From positions 209,384-273,383 of the forward strand of contig NZ_WTFT01000003.1 in NCBI RefSeq assembly GCF_009861505.1: 64,000 nt of DNA. Reading direction: 5' to 3'. The position numbers and the translations under genes are program-made. The DNA is from Pseudomonas izuensis. Its GTDB lineage: Bacteria > Pseudomonadota > Gammaproteobacteria > Pseudomonadales > Pseudomonadaceae. The first letter of the stretch is position 1. Each line of letters begins with the position of its first letter. Below, one piece after another: positions 26,387 to 37,115 of the stretch. The notes under the pieces were generated by a model. The model had not been told where the DNA came from and ran no database searches. It saw only the letters and a list, made by a program, of their open reading frames with translations.

Positions 26387-28471
26387 TTATGAGCCCTGAC
26401 TGACCAGGGCTTCGACAGGTTCAATAGTATCGTTACGGATCACTGCACCGAACTGCTGCATCATTTGCTGGATGAACGGATCGCCGTGGATCGACTCCTC
26501 GGCCTCGCGCTGACGGTCGGCACGACGGCGGGACGCAGCCTGGGCCGGGGTTTCCTGCTCGGGCTTGATCAGCTCCATGGTCAGGGTCAGGGTACGCCCA
26601 TGATATTGGTTCAATGCATCGTTGAGGCGACGCTGCTGTGTGGCGTTGAACAAGGCGCTGTGGGCCGGGTCCAGGTGCAACAGCCAATTGTCGCCATCGA
26701 CGGCGATCAAGGTGCAGTTGGCGGCGATGCTGCCGGTCATGCCGGAGATCGGCAATTTCGGGAACAGTTCCAGCCATTGCAGGGCCAACCCCGTGGCCGG
26801 CGCGGCGGCGGGTTCCGGCTCGGGCTCCGGCGCTGGCTCGGCGGCGTGTTCGCTCGCCAGATCATCGAGGTAGCTGTAGGCCGAGTCCATGTCCGGTTCG
26901 ATGTAGTCCTCGTCCAGCGGCGGCTCGTCGTCCAGGTCCATGCCCGGTGTGGCGGCATCGACGTCGGCCACGGACGGCTCCGGGATTGGCGCAGCGGCCC
27001 ACTCCGGAGCGTCCGGCACCACGCTGTCAGGCGTCGGCAACGGCATCGGTGGCAATTCGGGTTGTTCGCTGGCGGTTTCCAGTACCGGTTCCACCGCGGG
27101 TTGCTGGACAGTGGCCGGCTCGACCGGGTCATTCCACGGCAGGTCGACAACCTCTTCGACCACGTCCGCCTCGACCACGGGCTCTGGCAACATCACAGGG
27201 GCAACCGGTTCAGGCGCGGGAGCCGGCACCGGCGCCGGCGCAACAACTGGCGCAGGGACCACGGGGGCAACGGCCGCAGCGACTACCGGCGCAACCACCG
27301 GCGCGGCAGCCACTGGTTTGGCGGAATCAACTGTGGCCTGGCTGATCCCCACTGGCTTTAGCGATTGCCTCGGGGCATCCGCGGTGTCGGCGGGCCGGAA
27401 GGCGAGCATCCGCAGCAGCACCATTTCGAAGCCGCCTCGCGGGTCCGGCGCCAGCGGCAAATCGCGGCGACCGATCAGGCCCATCTGGTAATAGAACTGC
27501 ACATCTTCGGCCGGCAGGGCCTGGGCCAGCGCCAGCACCCGGTCACGGTCGCCGTGACCGTTGTCGACGCCTTCGGGCAAGGCCTGGGCGATGGCAACAC
27601 GGTGCAGCACGTTGAGAATTTCCGAGAGCACGCCATTCCAGTCCGGGCCTTGCTCGGCCAGATGACGGACGGCTTCGAGCAACGCCTTGGCATCGCCTTC
27701 GATCAGCGCATGCAGCACGTCATAGACCTGACCGTGATCGAGGGTGCCGAGCATCGCCCGCACGTCGGCGGCCATGACCTTGCCTTCACCGAAGGCAATC
27801 GCCTGGTCGGTGAGGCTCATGGCATCGCGCATCGAACCATCGGCAGCGCGGCCCAGCAACCACAGTGCATCGTCTTCGAACGGCACGTTTTCGACGCCCA
27901 GCACGTGGGTCAAATGCTCGACCACACGCTCAGGGGTCATGTTCTTCAGGGAGAACTGCAGGCACCGCGAAAGAATCGTTGCAGGAAGTTTCTGCGGATC
28001 GGTGGTGGCCAGGATGAATTTTACGTAGGGTGGCGGCTCTTCGAGGGTTTTTAGCAGCGCATTGAAGGAATGGCTGGAGAGCATGTGCACTTCGTCGATC
28101 AGGTAGACCTTGAAGCGCCCGCGGCTCGGCGCGTACTGCACGTTGTCGAGCAGCTCGCGGGTATCCTCGACCTTGGTGCGGCTGGCGGCGTCGATTTCGA
28201 TCAGGTCGACGAATCGGCCTTCATCGATCTCGCGGCATACCGAACACTCGCCACAGGGCGTGGAAGTGATACCTGTTTCACAATTCAGGCATTTGGCGAT
28301 GATTCGCGCGATGGTGGTCTTGCCGACCCCGCGCGTACCGGTAAACAGGTAGGCGTGGTGCAGCCGCTGGCTGTCCAAGGCATTGATCAGAGCCTTGAGC
28401 ACATGGGTCTGGCCGACCATTTCGCGGAACGAGCGCGGACGCCATTTACGTGCAAGAACCTGATAACTCAT
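26387..28471 (-). CDS. dnaX: DNA polymerase III subunits gamma/tau
   Basis: A 694-residue clamp-loader ATPase. Walker A GTRGVGKT is at 45-52, a four-Cys zinc module at Cys64/73/76/79, Walker B YLIDEVHML at about 125-133, and sensor/SRC motif LSRCLQF later. A Pro/Ala/Val-rich linker (about 375-560) joins the ATPase to the C-terminal tau domain that contacts the polymerase and DnaB. I see no A-rich slippery site of the E. coli type, so a frameshifted gamma form is not supported here. Confidence 0.96.
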   Translation of the reverse strand: MSYQVLARKWRPRSFREMVGQTHVLKALINALDSQRLHHAYLFTGTRGVGKTTIARIIAKCLNCETGITSTPCGECSVCREIDEGRFVDLIEIDAASRTKVEDTRELLDNVQYAPSRGRFKVYLIDEVHMLSSHSFNALLKTLEEPPPYVKFILATTDPQKLPATILSRCLQFSLKNMTPERVVEHLTHVLGVENVPFEDDALWLLGRAADGSMRDAMSLTDQAIAFGEGKVMAADVRAMLGTLDHGQVYDVLHALIEGDAKALLEAVRHLAEQGPDWNGVLSEILNVLHRVAIAQALPEGVDNGHGDRDRVLALAQALPAEDVQFYYQMGLIGRRDLPLAPDPRGGFEMVLLRMLAFRPADTADAPRQSLKPVGISQATVDSAKPVAAAPVVAPVVAAAVAPVVPAPVVAPAPVPAPAPEPVAPVMLPEPVVEADVVEEVVDLPWNDPVEPATVQQPAVEPVLETASEQPELPPMPLPTPDSVVPDAPEWAAAPIPEPSVADVDAATPGMDLDDEPPLDEDYIEPDMDSAYSYLDDLASEHAAEPAPEPEPEPAAAPATGLALQWLELFPKLPISGMTGSIAANCTLIAVDGDNWLLHLDPAHSALFNATQQRRLNDALNQYHGRTLTLTMELIKPEQETPAQAASRRRADRQREAEESIHGDPFIQQMMQQFGAVIRNDTIEPVEALVSQGS

Positions 28472-28605
28472 CGAAAACCATCACCACTGGGAAGCAGAAG
28501 CGGCTAATGCTAGCGGAGCAAGGCCAAAATTGCATCCGGTGCGCTCGTCTAATCTGGCTAAGCTGCTGTTTGGGGGCTTTTTGATTCAAAGATAGCGGAG
28601 CGTTT

Positions 28606-29346
28606 ATGCGGCTGGCCTTGGGGGCACTGCTGTTGATCAGCCTGGACGGCACCGCCGCGCAAGCGCCGTTGCGCTTCGTGGTGCCCGACAGTTGGGCGAT
28701 GCCGATGGTGCAGCTGGAAAATGGCCGGCCGACCCAGGGCATCCTGTATGACGTGATGCTCAGCCTGGCGACCCAAATCGGCGTACCGGCGGAATTCCAT
28801 GTACTGCCCAGAGGGCGTGTGCAAAGTGCCATGGAGCAGGGCGAGGTTGATATCCGCTGCTATGTTGCGCAGTCCTGGCTTCCGAACCCGTCCGGCGACT
28901 ACCTCTGGAGCATCCCGCTCTTCACTCAAGCTGATTTACTGGTCAGCCGCCCTGCCCTGCAGACTTCGGTAATTGCGGCGAACCTGCCGCCACAGTCCAT
29001 CGGCACGGTGCTCGGCTACAGCTATCCGACCTTGCAGCCGCTGTTCGACGCCAATCAATTGCACCGCGACGATGCCCGCAATCAGGAGCAGGTGCTGGAA
29101 AAACTCTACGCCGGGCGCAATCGCTATGCGGTCAGCAATCAATGGACGCTGGACTGGTTCAACCAGCGCCTGTTGCCGGATCGGCAACTGCAAGGCGTGG
29201 CGGTGCTACAGGAGCAAAACGTCGGGTGCTACGTGCGCAATGATCCAAAGGTGCCGGGGCAACGGATTCTGCGTACGTTGGTGCAGATGAAAATGTCCGG
29301 GGAGATCGATGACATCATCGGGCTCTACATCGGCGGCAAACCATAA
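28606..29346 (+). CDS. Periplasmic solute-binding protein family 3-like
   Basis: A 246-residue protein with a signal peptide (MRLALGALLLISLDGTAAQA, cleavage near residue 19) and a family-3 binding fold: PLRFVVPDSWAMPMV at the start and ILYDVMLSLATQIG for the first lobe. No permease or ATPase gene is adjacent, so it may be an orphan sensor or binding protein, not part of a full ABC importer. It is divergent from dnaX. The ligand is unknown; polar amino acids are usual for the family. Confidence 0.82.
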   Translation: MRLALGALLLISLDGTAAQAPLRFVVPDSWAMPMVQLENGRPTQGILYDVMLSLATQIGVPAEFHVLPRGRVQSAMEQGEVDIRCYVAQSWLPNPSGDYLWSIPLFTQADLLVSRPALQTSVIAANLPPQSIGTVLGYSYPTLQPLFDANQLHRDDARNQEQVLEKLYAGRNRYAVSNQWTLDWFNQRLLPDRQLQGVAVLQEQNVGCYVRNDPKVPGQRILRTLVQMKMSGEIDDIIGLYIGGKP

Positions 29347-29352
29347 ACCCCT

Positions 29353-29380
29353 TGTGGGAGCGAGGCTGCTCGCTCCCACA
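29353..29380. repeat. Single compact REP-like hairpin
   Basis: TGTGGGAGCGA, six bases, then TCGCTCCCACA: one arm pair only, lacking the usual long spacer. It may serve as a terminator for the binding-protein gene. Confidence 0.7.
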
Positions 29381-29409
29381 TTGGATTTTCATCAGCCCGG
29401 CGAAGAAGA

Positions 29410-31110
29410 TCAGGCCGTTTGATCCCAGACCCGCCATTGCAGCGGCACGACAAAACCTGTGACCCACCCCGGCACCTCTGCCGGCGGCATCGGGCGGGCA
29501 ATGAAATAGCCTTGGGCCACGTCGCAGCCCAACCGCATCAGCAACTCACCGTGCTCGACGCTTTCCAGCCCTTCGGCAATCACCTGTCGGCCAAACGCCC
29601 GGGCCAGGCCGATGATCGCGGTGGTCAGGGCAAGATCGTCGCCGTCTTGCAGAATGTCGCGCACAAAGGATTTATCGATCTTGATGGTTTGGGTGCGCAG
29701 GCGCTTGAGGTAGCTCAGGGACGAATAACCCGTGCCGAAATCCCCCAATGAAAACTGTACCCCCAGCGCCTGGCAGGCCTGCAAGCAATCGCTGACGTGC
29801 TGGATATTTTCAATGGCGACCGACTCGACGATTTCCAAGTCAAGCTGCTGCGGCGCGACCCTGGCATGGCGTGCCAGCACTTTTTTAAGCCTTTCGAAAA
29901 AATCCGCCCGCTGAAAATGCCGTGCCGCGATATTAATGCTCACCGGCCAGTCATGGCCGGCCTGCTGCCACTGATCCAGTTGCGTCAGCACCTGGTCCAT
30001 CACCCACTCGCCTATGTCGATAATCAGGTCGGTTTCTTCCACCAGCGGCAAGAACGCCCGGGCCGGCACGATGCCCTGTTGCGGATGCTCCCAGCGCAGC
30101 AACGCCTCGAACCCGACGACCTCGCCATGGCGCATGTTGACCTTGGGCTGGTAATGCACGCGCAATTCATCGGCGGCCAGCGCCTGGCGCACCCGTTCGA
30201 CCGTCTGGTGAGTGGCCTTGACCTCCCGATCCCGGGATACGTCGAATAGATGAAAGCGCTTGCGGCCGCTCTGCTTGGCCACATACATCGCCTGATCGGC
30301 ATGGCGCAACAGGGTTTCGGCATCTTCATTGTCATGGGGGAACAGCGTCACGCCAATGCTGGCAAACACATTGATGTGCTTGCCACTGAGCGAGTACGGC
30401 GCGGAAATCGCCTCCAGCACCCGGTTCAGCGCCGCGCGCAATTCCGGCAAGTCGCGCACATAACGCAGGACCAGCACGAACTCGTCCCCGGCCAACCGCG
30501 CCACCACATCTTCGCCACGTACGATACCGCGCAATCGTTTGGCTACTTCCACCAATAAAAGATCACCGCTGGCATGCCCGTAGCCATCGTTGACCGCCTT
30601 GAAGCCGTCGAGGTCAAGCATGCACACGGCCAGCGGGATGCCTTCCTGCCGCGAAAACTCCAGCGCCTGATCCAGCAAATCCGATAGAAACGCGCGATTG
30701 GGCAGCCCGGTCAACACGTCATGCCCGACCCGCCATTGCAGGGAGTGCAGCAACTGACGCTTTTCGCTGATATCGAACCGAATCGACAAATAGCGCTCGA
30801 TGCACCCGGTGGTTTTATCGAGTACCGGCACCATGGTGCTTTCGACCCAATACAGGCTGCCATCTTTCGCGCGGTTGCAAATTTCGCCCTTCCAGACATT
30901 GCCTGAGGCAATGGTGCGCCACATCCCGGCGAAAAACTCCGCCGAGTGCACGCCGGAATTGAGCATGCGATGGTTTTGTCCAAGCAACGCCTCACGGCTG
31001 TAGCCGGAGATCGCGCAGAATTGATCGTTGACGTGGGTAATCCGGCCGGTCAGATCGGTCTCGGAAAAAATGGCGGCGGCATCCACGGCCCTGCGGTACT
31101 TCTCATCCAT
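29410..31110 (-). CDS. PAS-GGDEF-EAL protein with degenerate EAL metal site
   Basis: A 566-residue cytoplasmic protein of cyclic-di-GMP signalling. A PAS domain (about 5-118), a GGDEF domain (about 125-290; active site AGDEF at 207-211, inhibitory site RGED at 198-201) and an EAL domain (about 305-550; EALLRWEH at 335, second Glu in IAEGLES at 513). The usual DDFGTGYSS loop reads GDFGTGYSS, with Gly456 replacing an Asp that binds catalytic metal. Phosphodiesterase activity may therefore be weak or lost, making it a cyclase or a c-di-GMP binding effector. No membrane segment is visible. Confidence 0.92.
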   Translation of the reverse strand: MDEKYRRAVDAAAIFSETDLTGRITHVNDQFCAISGYSREALLGQNHRMLNSGVHSAEFFAGMWRTIASGNVWKGEICNRAKDGSLYWVESTMVPVLDKTTGCIERYLSIRFDISEKRQLLHSLQWRVGHDVLTGLPNRAFLSDLLDQALEFSRQEGIPLAVCMLDLDGFKAVNDGYGHASGDLLLVEVAKRLRGIVRGEDVVARLAGDEFVLVLRYVRDLPELRAALNRVLEAISAPYSLSGKHINVFASIGVTLFPHDNEDAETLLRHADQAMYVAKQSGRKRFHLFDVSRDREVKATHQTVERVRQALAADELRVHYQPKVNMRHGEVVGFEALLRWEHPQQGIVPARAFLPLVEETDLIIDIGEWVMDQVLTQLDQWQQAGHDWPVSINIAARHFQRADFFERLKKVLARHARVAPQQLDLEIVESVAIENIQHVSDCLQACQALGVQFSLGDFGTGYSSLSYLKRLRTQTIKIDKSFVRDILQDGDDLALTTAIIGLARAFGRQVIAEGLESVEHGELLMRLGCDVAQGYFIARPMPPAEVPGWVTGFVVPLQWRVWDQTA

Positions 31111-31336
31111 GAGTCAGACTCGCTGTCACTGGCGGTGGAACCCGTTTAAGGCAGCAACACCAATACTGGTAATATTTTTGTCGAACCTGGGCTCTCGCAA
31201 TCCTGCGAGTGCGCGCGATAGTGATTCATTCACTGCGTTCCAACTTCCGGGAACAGGTCACCCAACGCGCCTTCAGGGCGGCGATTCTACGAAACGCATC
31301 ACATTTTGCAAAGCAAGGTGATGGATCATGCAGTTG

Positions 31337-31342
31337 TATAAT
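31337..31342 (+). promoter_or_regulatory. Possible -10 box for the XRE regulator
   Basis: TATAAT occurs 47 bases before the regulator ATG in an AT-rich stretch. No well-spaced -35 was found, so the assignment rests on the hexamer alone. Confidence 0.4.
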
Positions 31343-31388
31343 GCAAAAATCTATCGTTAAGTTCTTGATTCTAAATGGGAATTGAGCG

Positions 31389-31703
31389 ATGCAAATTTCA
31401 AGTTTGGGTCCAGCCATTCGGCGCTACCGCAAGGTCGCGGGGCTTACTCAGGCTGAACTTGGCGAAAAAACCGGTTTTGACCCCAAAACCATCAGCCGCT
31501 TCGAAACCGGCACCTATACCCCCAGCGTGGACGTACTGTTCCTGCTTGCCAATGTGCTGGGCGTGAAGCTGAAAGCCTTTTTCGCCGATCTGGGCGAAGA
31601 AGATGAACAGCGGGCGTATCTGTTCGATGTCGTACATAAAGCCACCCCGAAGGATCTGGGAAAGCTGATCGCAGCGGTTGACCAGGCCTTGTCCAAGCCT
31701 TAG
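31389..31703 (+). CDS. XRE-family helix-turn-helix transcriptional regulator
   Basis: A 104-residue DNA-binding protein with an N-terminal Cro/C1-type helix-turn-helix (AGLTQAELGEKTGFDPKTIS, residues 17-36) and a short C-terminal helical part (YLFDVVHKATPKDLGKLI). It has no toxin or phage neighbour; a strong terminator and the 4.5S RNA gene follow. The target is unknown. Confidence 0.88.
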   Translation: MQISSLGPAIRRYRKVAGLTQAELGEKTGFDPKTISRFETGTYTPSVDVLFLLANVLGVKLKAFFADLGEEDEQRAYLFDVVHKATPKDLGKLIAAVDQALSKP

Positions 31704-31714
31704 TGCCAGAAAAG

Positions 31715-31760
31715 AAAAAAGGAGACCGACTTGTCATGCTGACAGGTCGACCTCCTTTTT
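31715..31760 (+). terminator. Terminator after the XRE regulator
   Basis: A long stem (AAAAAGGAG...CTCCTTTTT, with inner CGAC-TGTCA pairing around TGC) begins 12 bases after the stop and ends in a T run. An A run on the left allows function for the opposite strand. Confidence 0.88.
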
Positions 31761-31872
31761 ATGTCGTAGCCTGAATCGGAGACGACAAAAAACCGCTATG
31801 GACGGGTCCATGGCAGCGCAATAAAAGTAATTTCACATAGAAACGCGAAGAGGGTTCGCGCGGCGTTAAGGT

Positions 31873-31982
31873 GGCGACCCCACCAGCCACACCCCGGCAC
31901 ACAATGTCACCGCTGCGGCTGCTCCCTTCCAGGCCTGACCGGGTTCACGGCTGATCGTTGCGGGGGGACCGATGGGGTCACC
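31873..31982 (-). ncRNA. ffs: 4.5S RNA of the signal recognition particle
   Basis: On the minus strand the sequence contains GGTCAGGCCTGGAAGGGAGC, the conserved Ffh-binding tip of bacterial SRP RNA (E. coli GGUCAGGUCCGGAAGGAAGC). The 5' end GGTGACCCCA pairs with the 3' end TGGGGTCGCC over 10 bp, closing the long hairpin and fixing the mature ends at about 31982 and 31873. The product binds Ffh and targets membrane proteins to the translocon. Its location near dnaX and ligA matches other pseudomonads. Confidence 0.93.
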
Positions 31983-32014
31983 ATAACGACGCTCACCTGA
32001 CGGCGAGCCGCGCC

Positions 32015-32042
32015 ATTGTACCTATCTGAGACGAAGTTACAA
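32015..32042 (-). promoter_or_regulatory. Promoter of the 4.5S RNA gene
   Basis: On the minus strand, TTGTAA (32037-32042), a 16-bp spacer and TACAAT (32015-32020) form a good sigma-70 promoter. The predicted start near 32008 leaves a 5' leader of about 25 nt, similar to the leader that RNase P removes from the E. coli precursor. Confidence 0.7.
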
Positions 32043-32161
32043 CCGTTCGGGTGGATTAAAAAATATAGCTGCTTCAATGACATGCAGAACGCCCGAAAGA
32101 TCGCGGCGTCCGGCAGTCCCTACAGGTCCTGCAAGACCTCGTCCGCCCTGCCGCCCACGCG

Positions 32162-33286
32162 CTAGATGACCAGATGAATGAAGTGCAGCTTGGCGATCAC
32201 CGCCGGCGGCAGCACGAAGGGATAAAAATCCGGTTGCCCCATGCTGCGCGACAGCTCATTGAGCATGCCGGCCAGTTCGATCCAGGCGTTGACGAACGAC
32301 AGGAACGCCGCGCCGCCCGGATGTTGCGGATCGTAGAGGGTATCCAGCAGAAATGGCTGATAGTCGAAGTCCATTTCCCGGGCGCTCATGCCGAACCCCA
32401 GCGCCGTATCCACCGCGTCCATCATGTGCAGGTAGTGCGCCCAGGTTTCAGCCCAATCCTCCCACGGGTGCATGGTGGCGTAGGCGCTGACGTAGTGCTG
32501 CTGCCAATCAAGGGGGGCACCTTGTTGATAATGCCGATCCAGCGCCTCGGCGTAGCTGGTGCGCTCATCGCCGAACAAACCCCGGAACGGTTCCAGCCAA
32601 TCACTGCCAGCGATCAAACGGTCCCAGTAGTAGTGCCCGACTTCATGACGAAAGTGCCCGAGCAAGGTGCGATAAGGTTCGTGCATCTGCACCCGCACCT
32701 GTTCGCGATGGGCATCATCGGCTTCTTTGATATCAAGGGTGATCAGGCCATTCGCGTGGCCGGTGGTGGGTGGCTTGCCTTCAAGGTCGACGCCTATGAA
32801 ATCGAAGGCCAGGCCGGACTCTTCATCGACAGTCTTGGGAGTCACCTGCAAACCCAAACTGACCAATTGCGCCACCAGACGCCGCTTGGCGGTTTCCACC
32901 TTGCGCCAGCGTTCGTGGTTCTCGGGTATCGACAGATCGGGAATGGTGCGATTCAGGCTACAGGCGATGCACAAGGCGCCCTGATCATGGGCAGGTAGCA
33001 ACCAATTGCAGGCGGCCGGGGAATCGAGGTTGGCGCAACGGTGAAACGGGCCTGCGCCGGGATCGGCATCAAGGAGCCAGGTGCCCGTTTGCGCCCCCGG
33101 TTGCAGCGAGGACAAGCGACTCTGCTCCGGCTGATAGCCCAACGCCGCAGAACAGGCCAGGCACTGGCTATTACGAAAGAACAGCGACTGCCCGCAACGA
33201 CAGGGCCAGACCTTGCTGTTGCGCGCACTTTCACCCATGAACGGCGCGGCGATGCGCGAGCTGAGCTGTTCGAAGAAACGGTACAT
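32162..33286 (-). CDS. Putative zinc-binding metallopeptidase with N-terminal zinc ribbon
   Basis: A 374-residue protein. Residues 29-45 form a Cys-rich ribbon (CRCGQSLFFRNSQCLAC), with further CIAC Cys near 106. The middle holds FRHEVGHYYWD (about 212-222), an HExxH-type zinc protease site, and WEDWAETWAHYLHMMD about 60 residues later may give the third ligand. The layout fits the 'putative zinc-binding metallopeptidase' family (Peptidase_Mx). There is no signal peptide, so it is likely cytoplasmic. The substrate is unknown and no operon partner is evident. Confidence 0.85.
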   Translation of the reverse strand: MYRFFEQLSSRIAAPFMGESARNSKVWPCRCGQSLFFRNSQCLACSAALGYQPEQSRLSSLQPGAQTGTWLLDADPGAGPFHRCANLDSPAACNWLLPAHDQGALCIACSLNRTIPDLSIPENHERWRKVETAKRRLVAQLVSLGLQVTPKTVDEESGLAFDFIGVDLEGKPPTTGHANGLITLDIKEADDAHREQVRVQMHEPYRTLLGHFRHEVGHYYWDRLIAGSDWLEPFRGLFGDERTSYAEALDRHYQQGAPLDWQQHYVSAYATMHPWEDWAETWAHYLHMMDAVDTALGFGMSAREMDFDYQPFLLDTLYDPQHPGGAAFLSFVNAWIELAGMLNELSRSMGQPDFYPFVLPPAVIAKLHFIHLVI

Positions 33287-33371
33287 GGCGATCTCTCCCT
33301 GGGGCTTGCCAAGACTAGATCATTCCTGATCGACGATCGTTCCCGATATTTGTGAGCGGGCTGAGATCGCT

Positions 33372-33505
33372 TTCGCTGGCAAGCCAGCTCCTACAAAGAT
33401 CGCGTAAACCCTGTAGGAGCTGGCTTGCGAGCGAAGGCGGCATGCCTGACACACCGCATCGTTCAAGGATCGCGTAAGCCCTGTAGGAGCTGGCTTGCCA
33501 GCGAA
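33372..33505. repeat. Cluster of three REP units with a tandem duplication
   Basis: One left-facing arm (33372-33395) is followed by two right-facing arms (33411-33435 and 33481-33505), all with the GAGCTGGCTTGC or complementary core. The two right-facing arms share about 15 flanking bases (GATCGCGTAA..CCCTGTAGG), so 33396-33435 and 33466-33505 are direct repeats of about 40 bp. The middle copy has CGAGCG instead of CCAGCG. Confidence 0.85.
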
Positions 33506-33510
33506 TGGCA

Positions 33511-35909
<2,399 letters not shown>

Positions 35910-35936
35910 AATCTATTGATGCGGCGAAAAGCTAAT

Positions 35937-36005
35937 TGTAGGAGCAAAGCTTGCTCGCGATGGCGATCTCACGGACGCCATCGCCGGCAAGCCGTGCTCC
36001 TACAA
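35937..36005. repeat. REP inverted pair, mixed types
   Basis: Left arm TTGTAGGAGCAAAGCTTGCT (CGAGCAAGCTTTGCTC type) pairs with a right arm of a different core (CGCCGGCAAGCCGTGCTCCT). It lies between zipA and ligA. Confidence 0.8.
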
Positions 36006-36006
36006 A

Positions 36007-36858
36007 TCAACGTTTCTGGGTCAGGGCGCGACGCTCGAATTCAACGATGCGCTGACGGTAGTGTTCGATCGTCTGGGCGGTCAGCACGCTGCGCTGATCG
36101 TCTTTCAATTCGCCATTCAGCTCCTGGGACAGTTTGCGCGCTGCAGCCACCATCACGTCGAAGGCTTGCTTCGGATGACGCGGGCCTGGCAACCCCAGGA
36201 AGAAGCTCACCGCCGGGGTACTGAAGTGGTCGATGTCATCCAGATCGAAAACGCCTGGCTTGACCGCATTGGCCATGGAGAACAGAACTTCGCCATTGCC
36301 GGCCATGCTTTCGTGACGATGGAAGATGTCCATTTCGCCAAAACGCAGACCGCTTTCCAGAATGTTCTGCAACAACGCCGGGCCTTTGAAGCCGGCGGCG
36401 TCGCGGCAAATCACGCTGATCACCAGCACTTCTTCGGCTTGCGGCTGATCTTTTTCGCTGACCGCAGCCGAAGCCTTGGTGTCTTCGACAAAGTCGTCGT
36501 CGCGGCTGTTGAAGCTCGGGCCGCCGTCCAGGTCGAGACTGAGATTCATATCGCCCTGGGTCGGTTCGCCACCACGCTTGCCACGCTTGGAACCCGACTC
36601 ACGGGGTTCGCGCGCCGGCATGCTCACCGACGGCAGGTCCTGCTCGTCCAGATGCGGCTCCTTATGGTCGTCCAGCACGCGGGACGGGCCCAACAGCTCG
36701 GCGCTGGTGTCCTCGTCCGGCAGGTTGGACAGACTTCGGTCAAGACGGAATTTCAGTTTTCCCTTGCCGCCGCGCATACGGCGCCAGCCATCGAAAAGAA
36801 TACCGGCAATGACAATAATGCCGATGACGATCAGCCACTCGCGCAGACCGATTTCCAT
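36007..36858 (-). CDS. zipA: Cell division protein ZipA
   Basis: A 283-residue inner-membrane protein that tethers FtsZ rings. An N-terminal helix (about 8-24, [14 protein letters not shown]) is followed by RRMRGGKGK, a charged disordered linker, and the C-terminal FtsZ-binding domain (about 140-275, with [10 protein letters not shown] and [16 protein letters not shown]). The order smc-zipA-ligA is conserved in pseudomonads. Confidence 0.95.
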   Translation of the reverse strand: MEIGLREWLIVIGIIVIAGILFDGWRRMRGGKGKLKFRLDRSLSNLPDEDTSAELLGPSRVLDDHKEPHLDEQDLPSVSMPAREPRESGSKRGKRGGEPTQGDMNLSLDLDGGPSFNSRDDDFVEDTKASAAVSEKDQPQAEEVLVISVICRDAAGFKGPALLQNILESGLRFGEMDIFHRHESMAGNGEVLFSMANAVKPGVFDLDDIDHFSTPAVSFFLGLPGPRHPKQAFDVMVAAARKLSQELNGELKDDQRSVLTAQTIEHYRQRIVEFERRALTQKR

Positions 36859-37115
36859 GTAATCCCGTGCCTCTATAAAAAATGCTGAAAAATAAGGGGT
36901 TTACAACCTGTAAACACCTTTAAAACGTGGCGCCAACTCTATGTTCTGACAGGCGTTTTGCCCACGTATACGAAAAATTGACATTAAACTAGCACGACCA
37001 AAGGTAACTTTACACCGTCTGTCACATAGGCTTCAGCGAATATGTCGATTGGCCAGCAACTCAGGACAAGTAAAAAAGTCCTATAAGCCAGTAGTACCTA
37101 TCCTACAGAGACTAC

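Noticed and set aside
26387..28471. Programmed frameshift in dnaX to make gamma
   Set aside because: No A-AAA-AAG type slippery heptamer with a following stem was seen near the end of the ATPase part; the Pro/Ala linker region is GC-rich.
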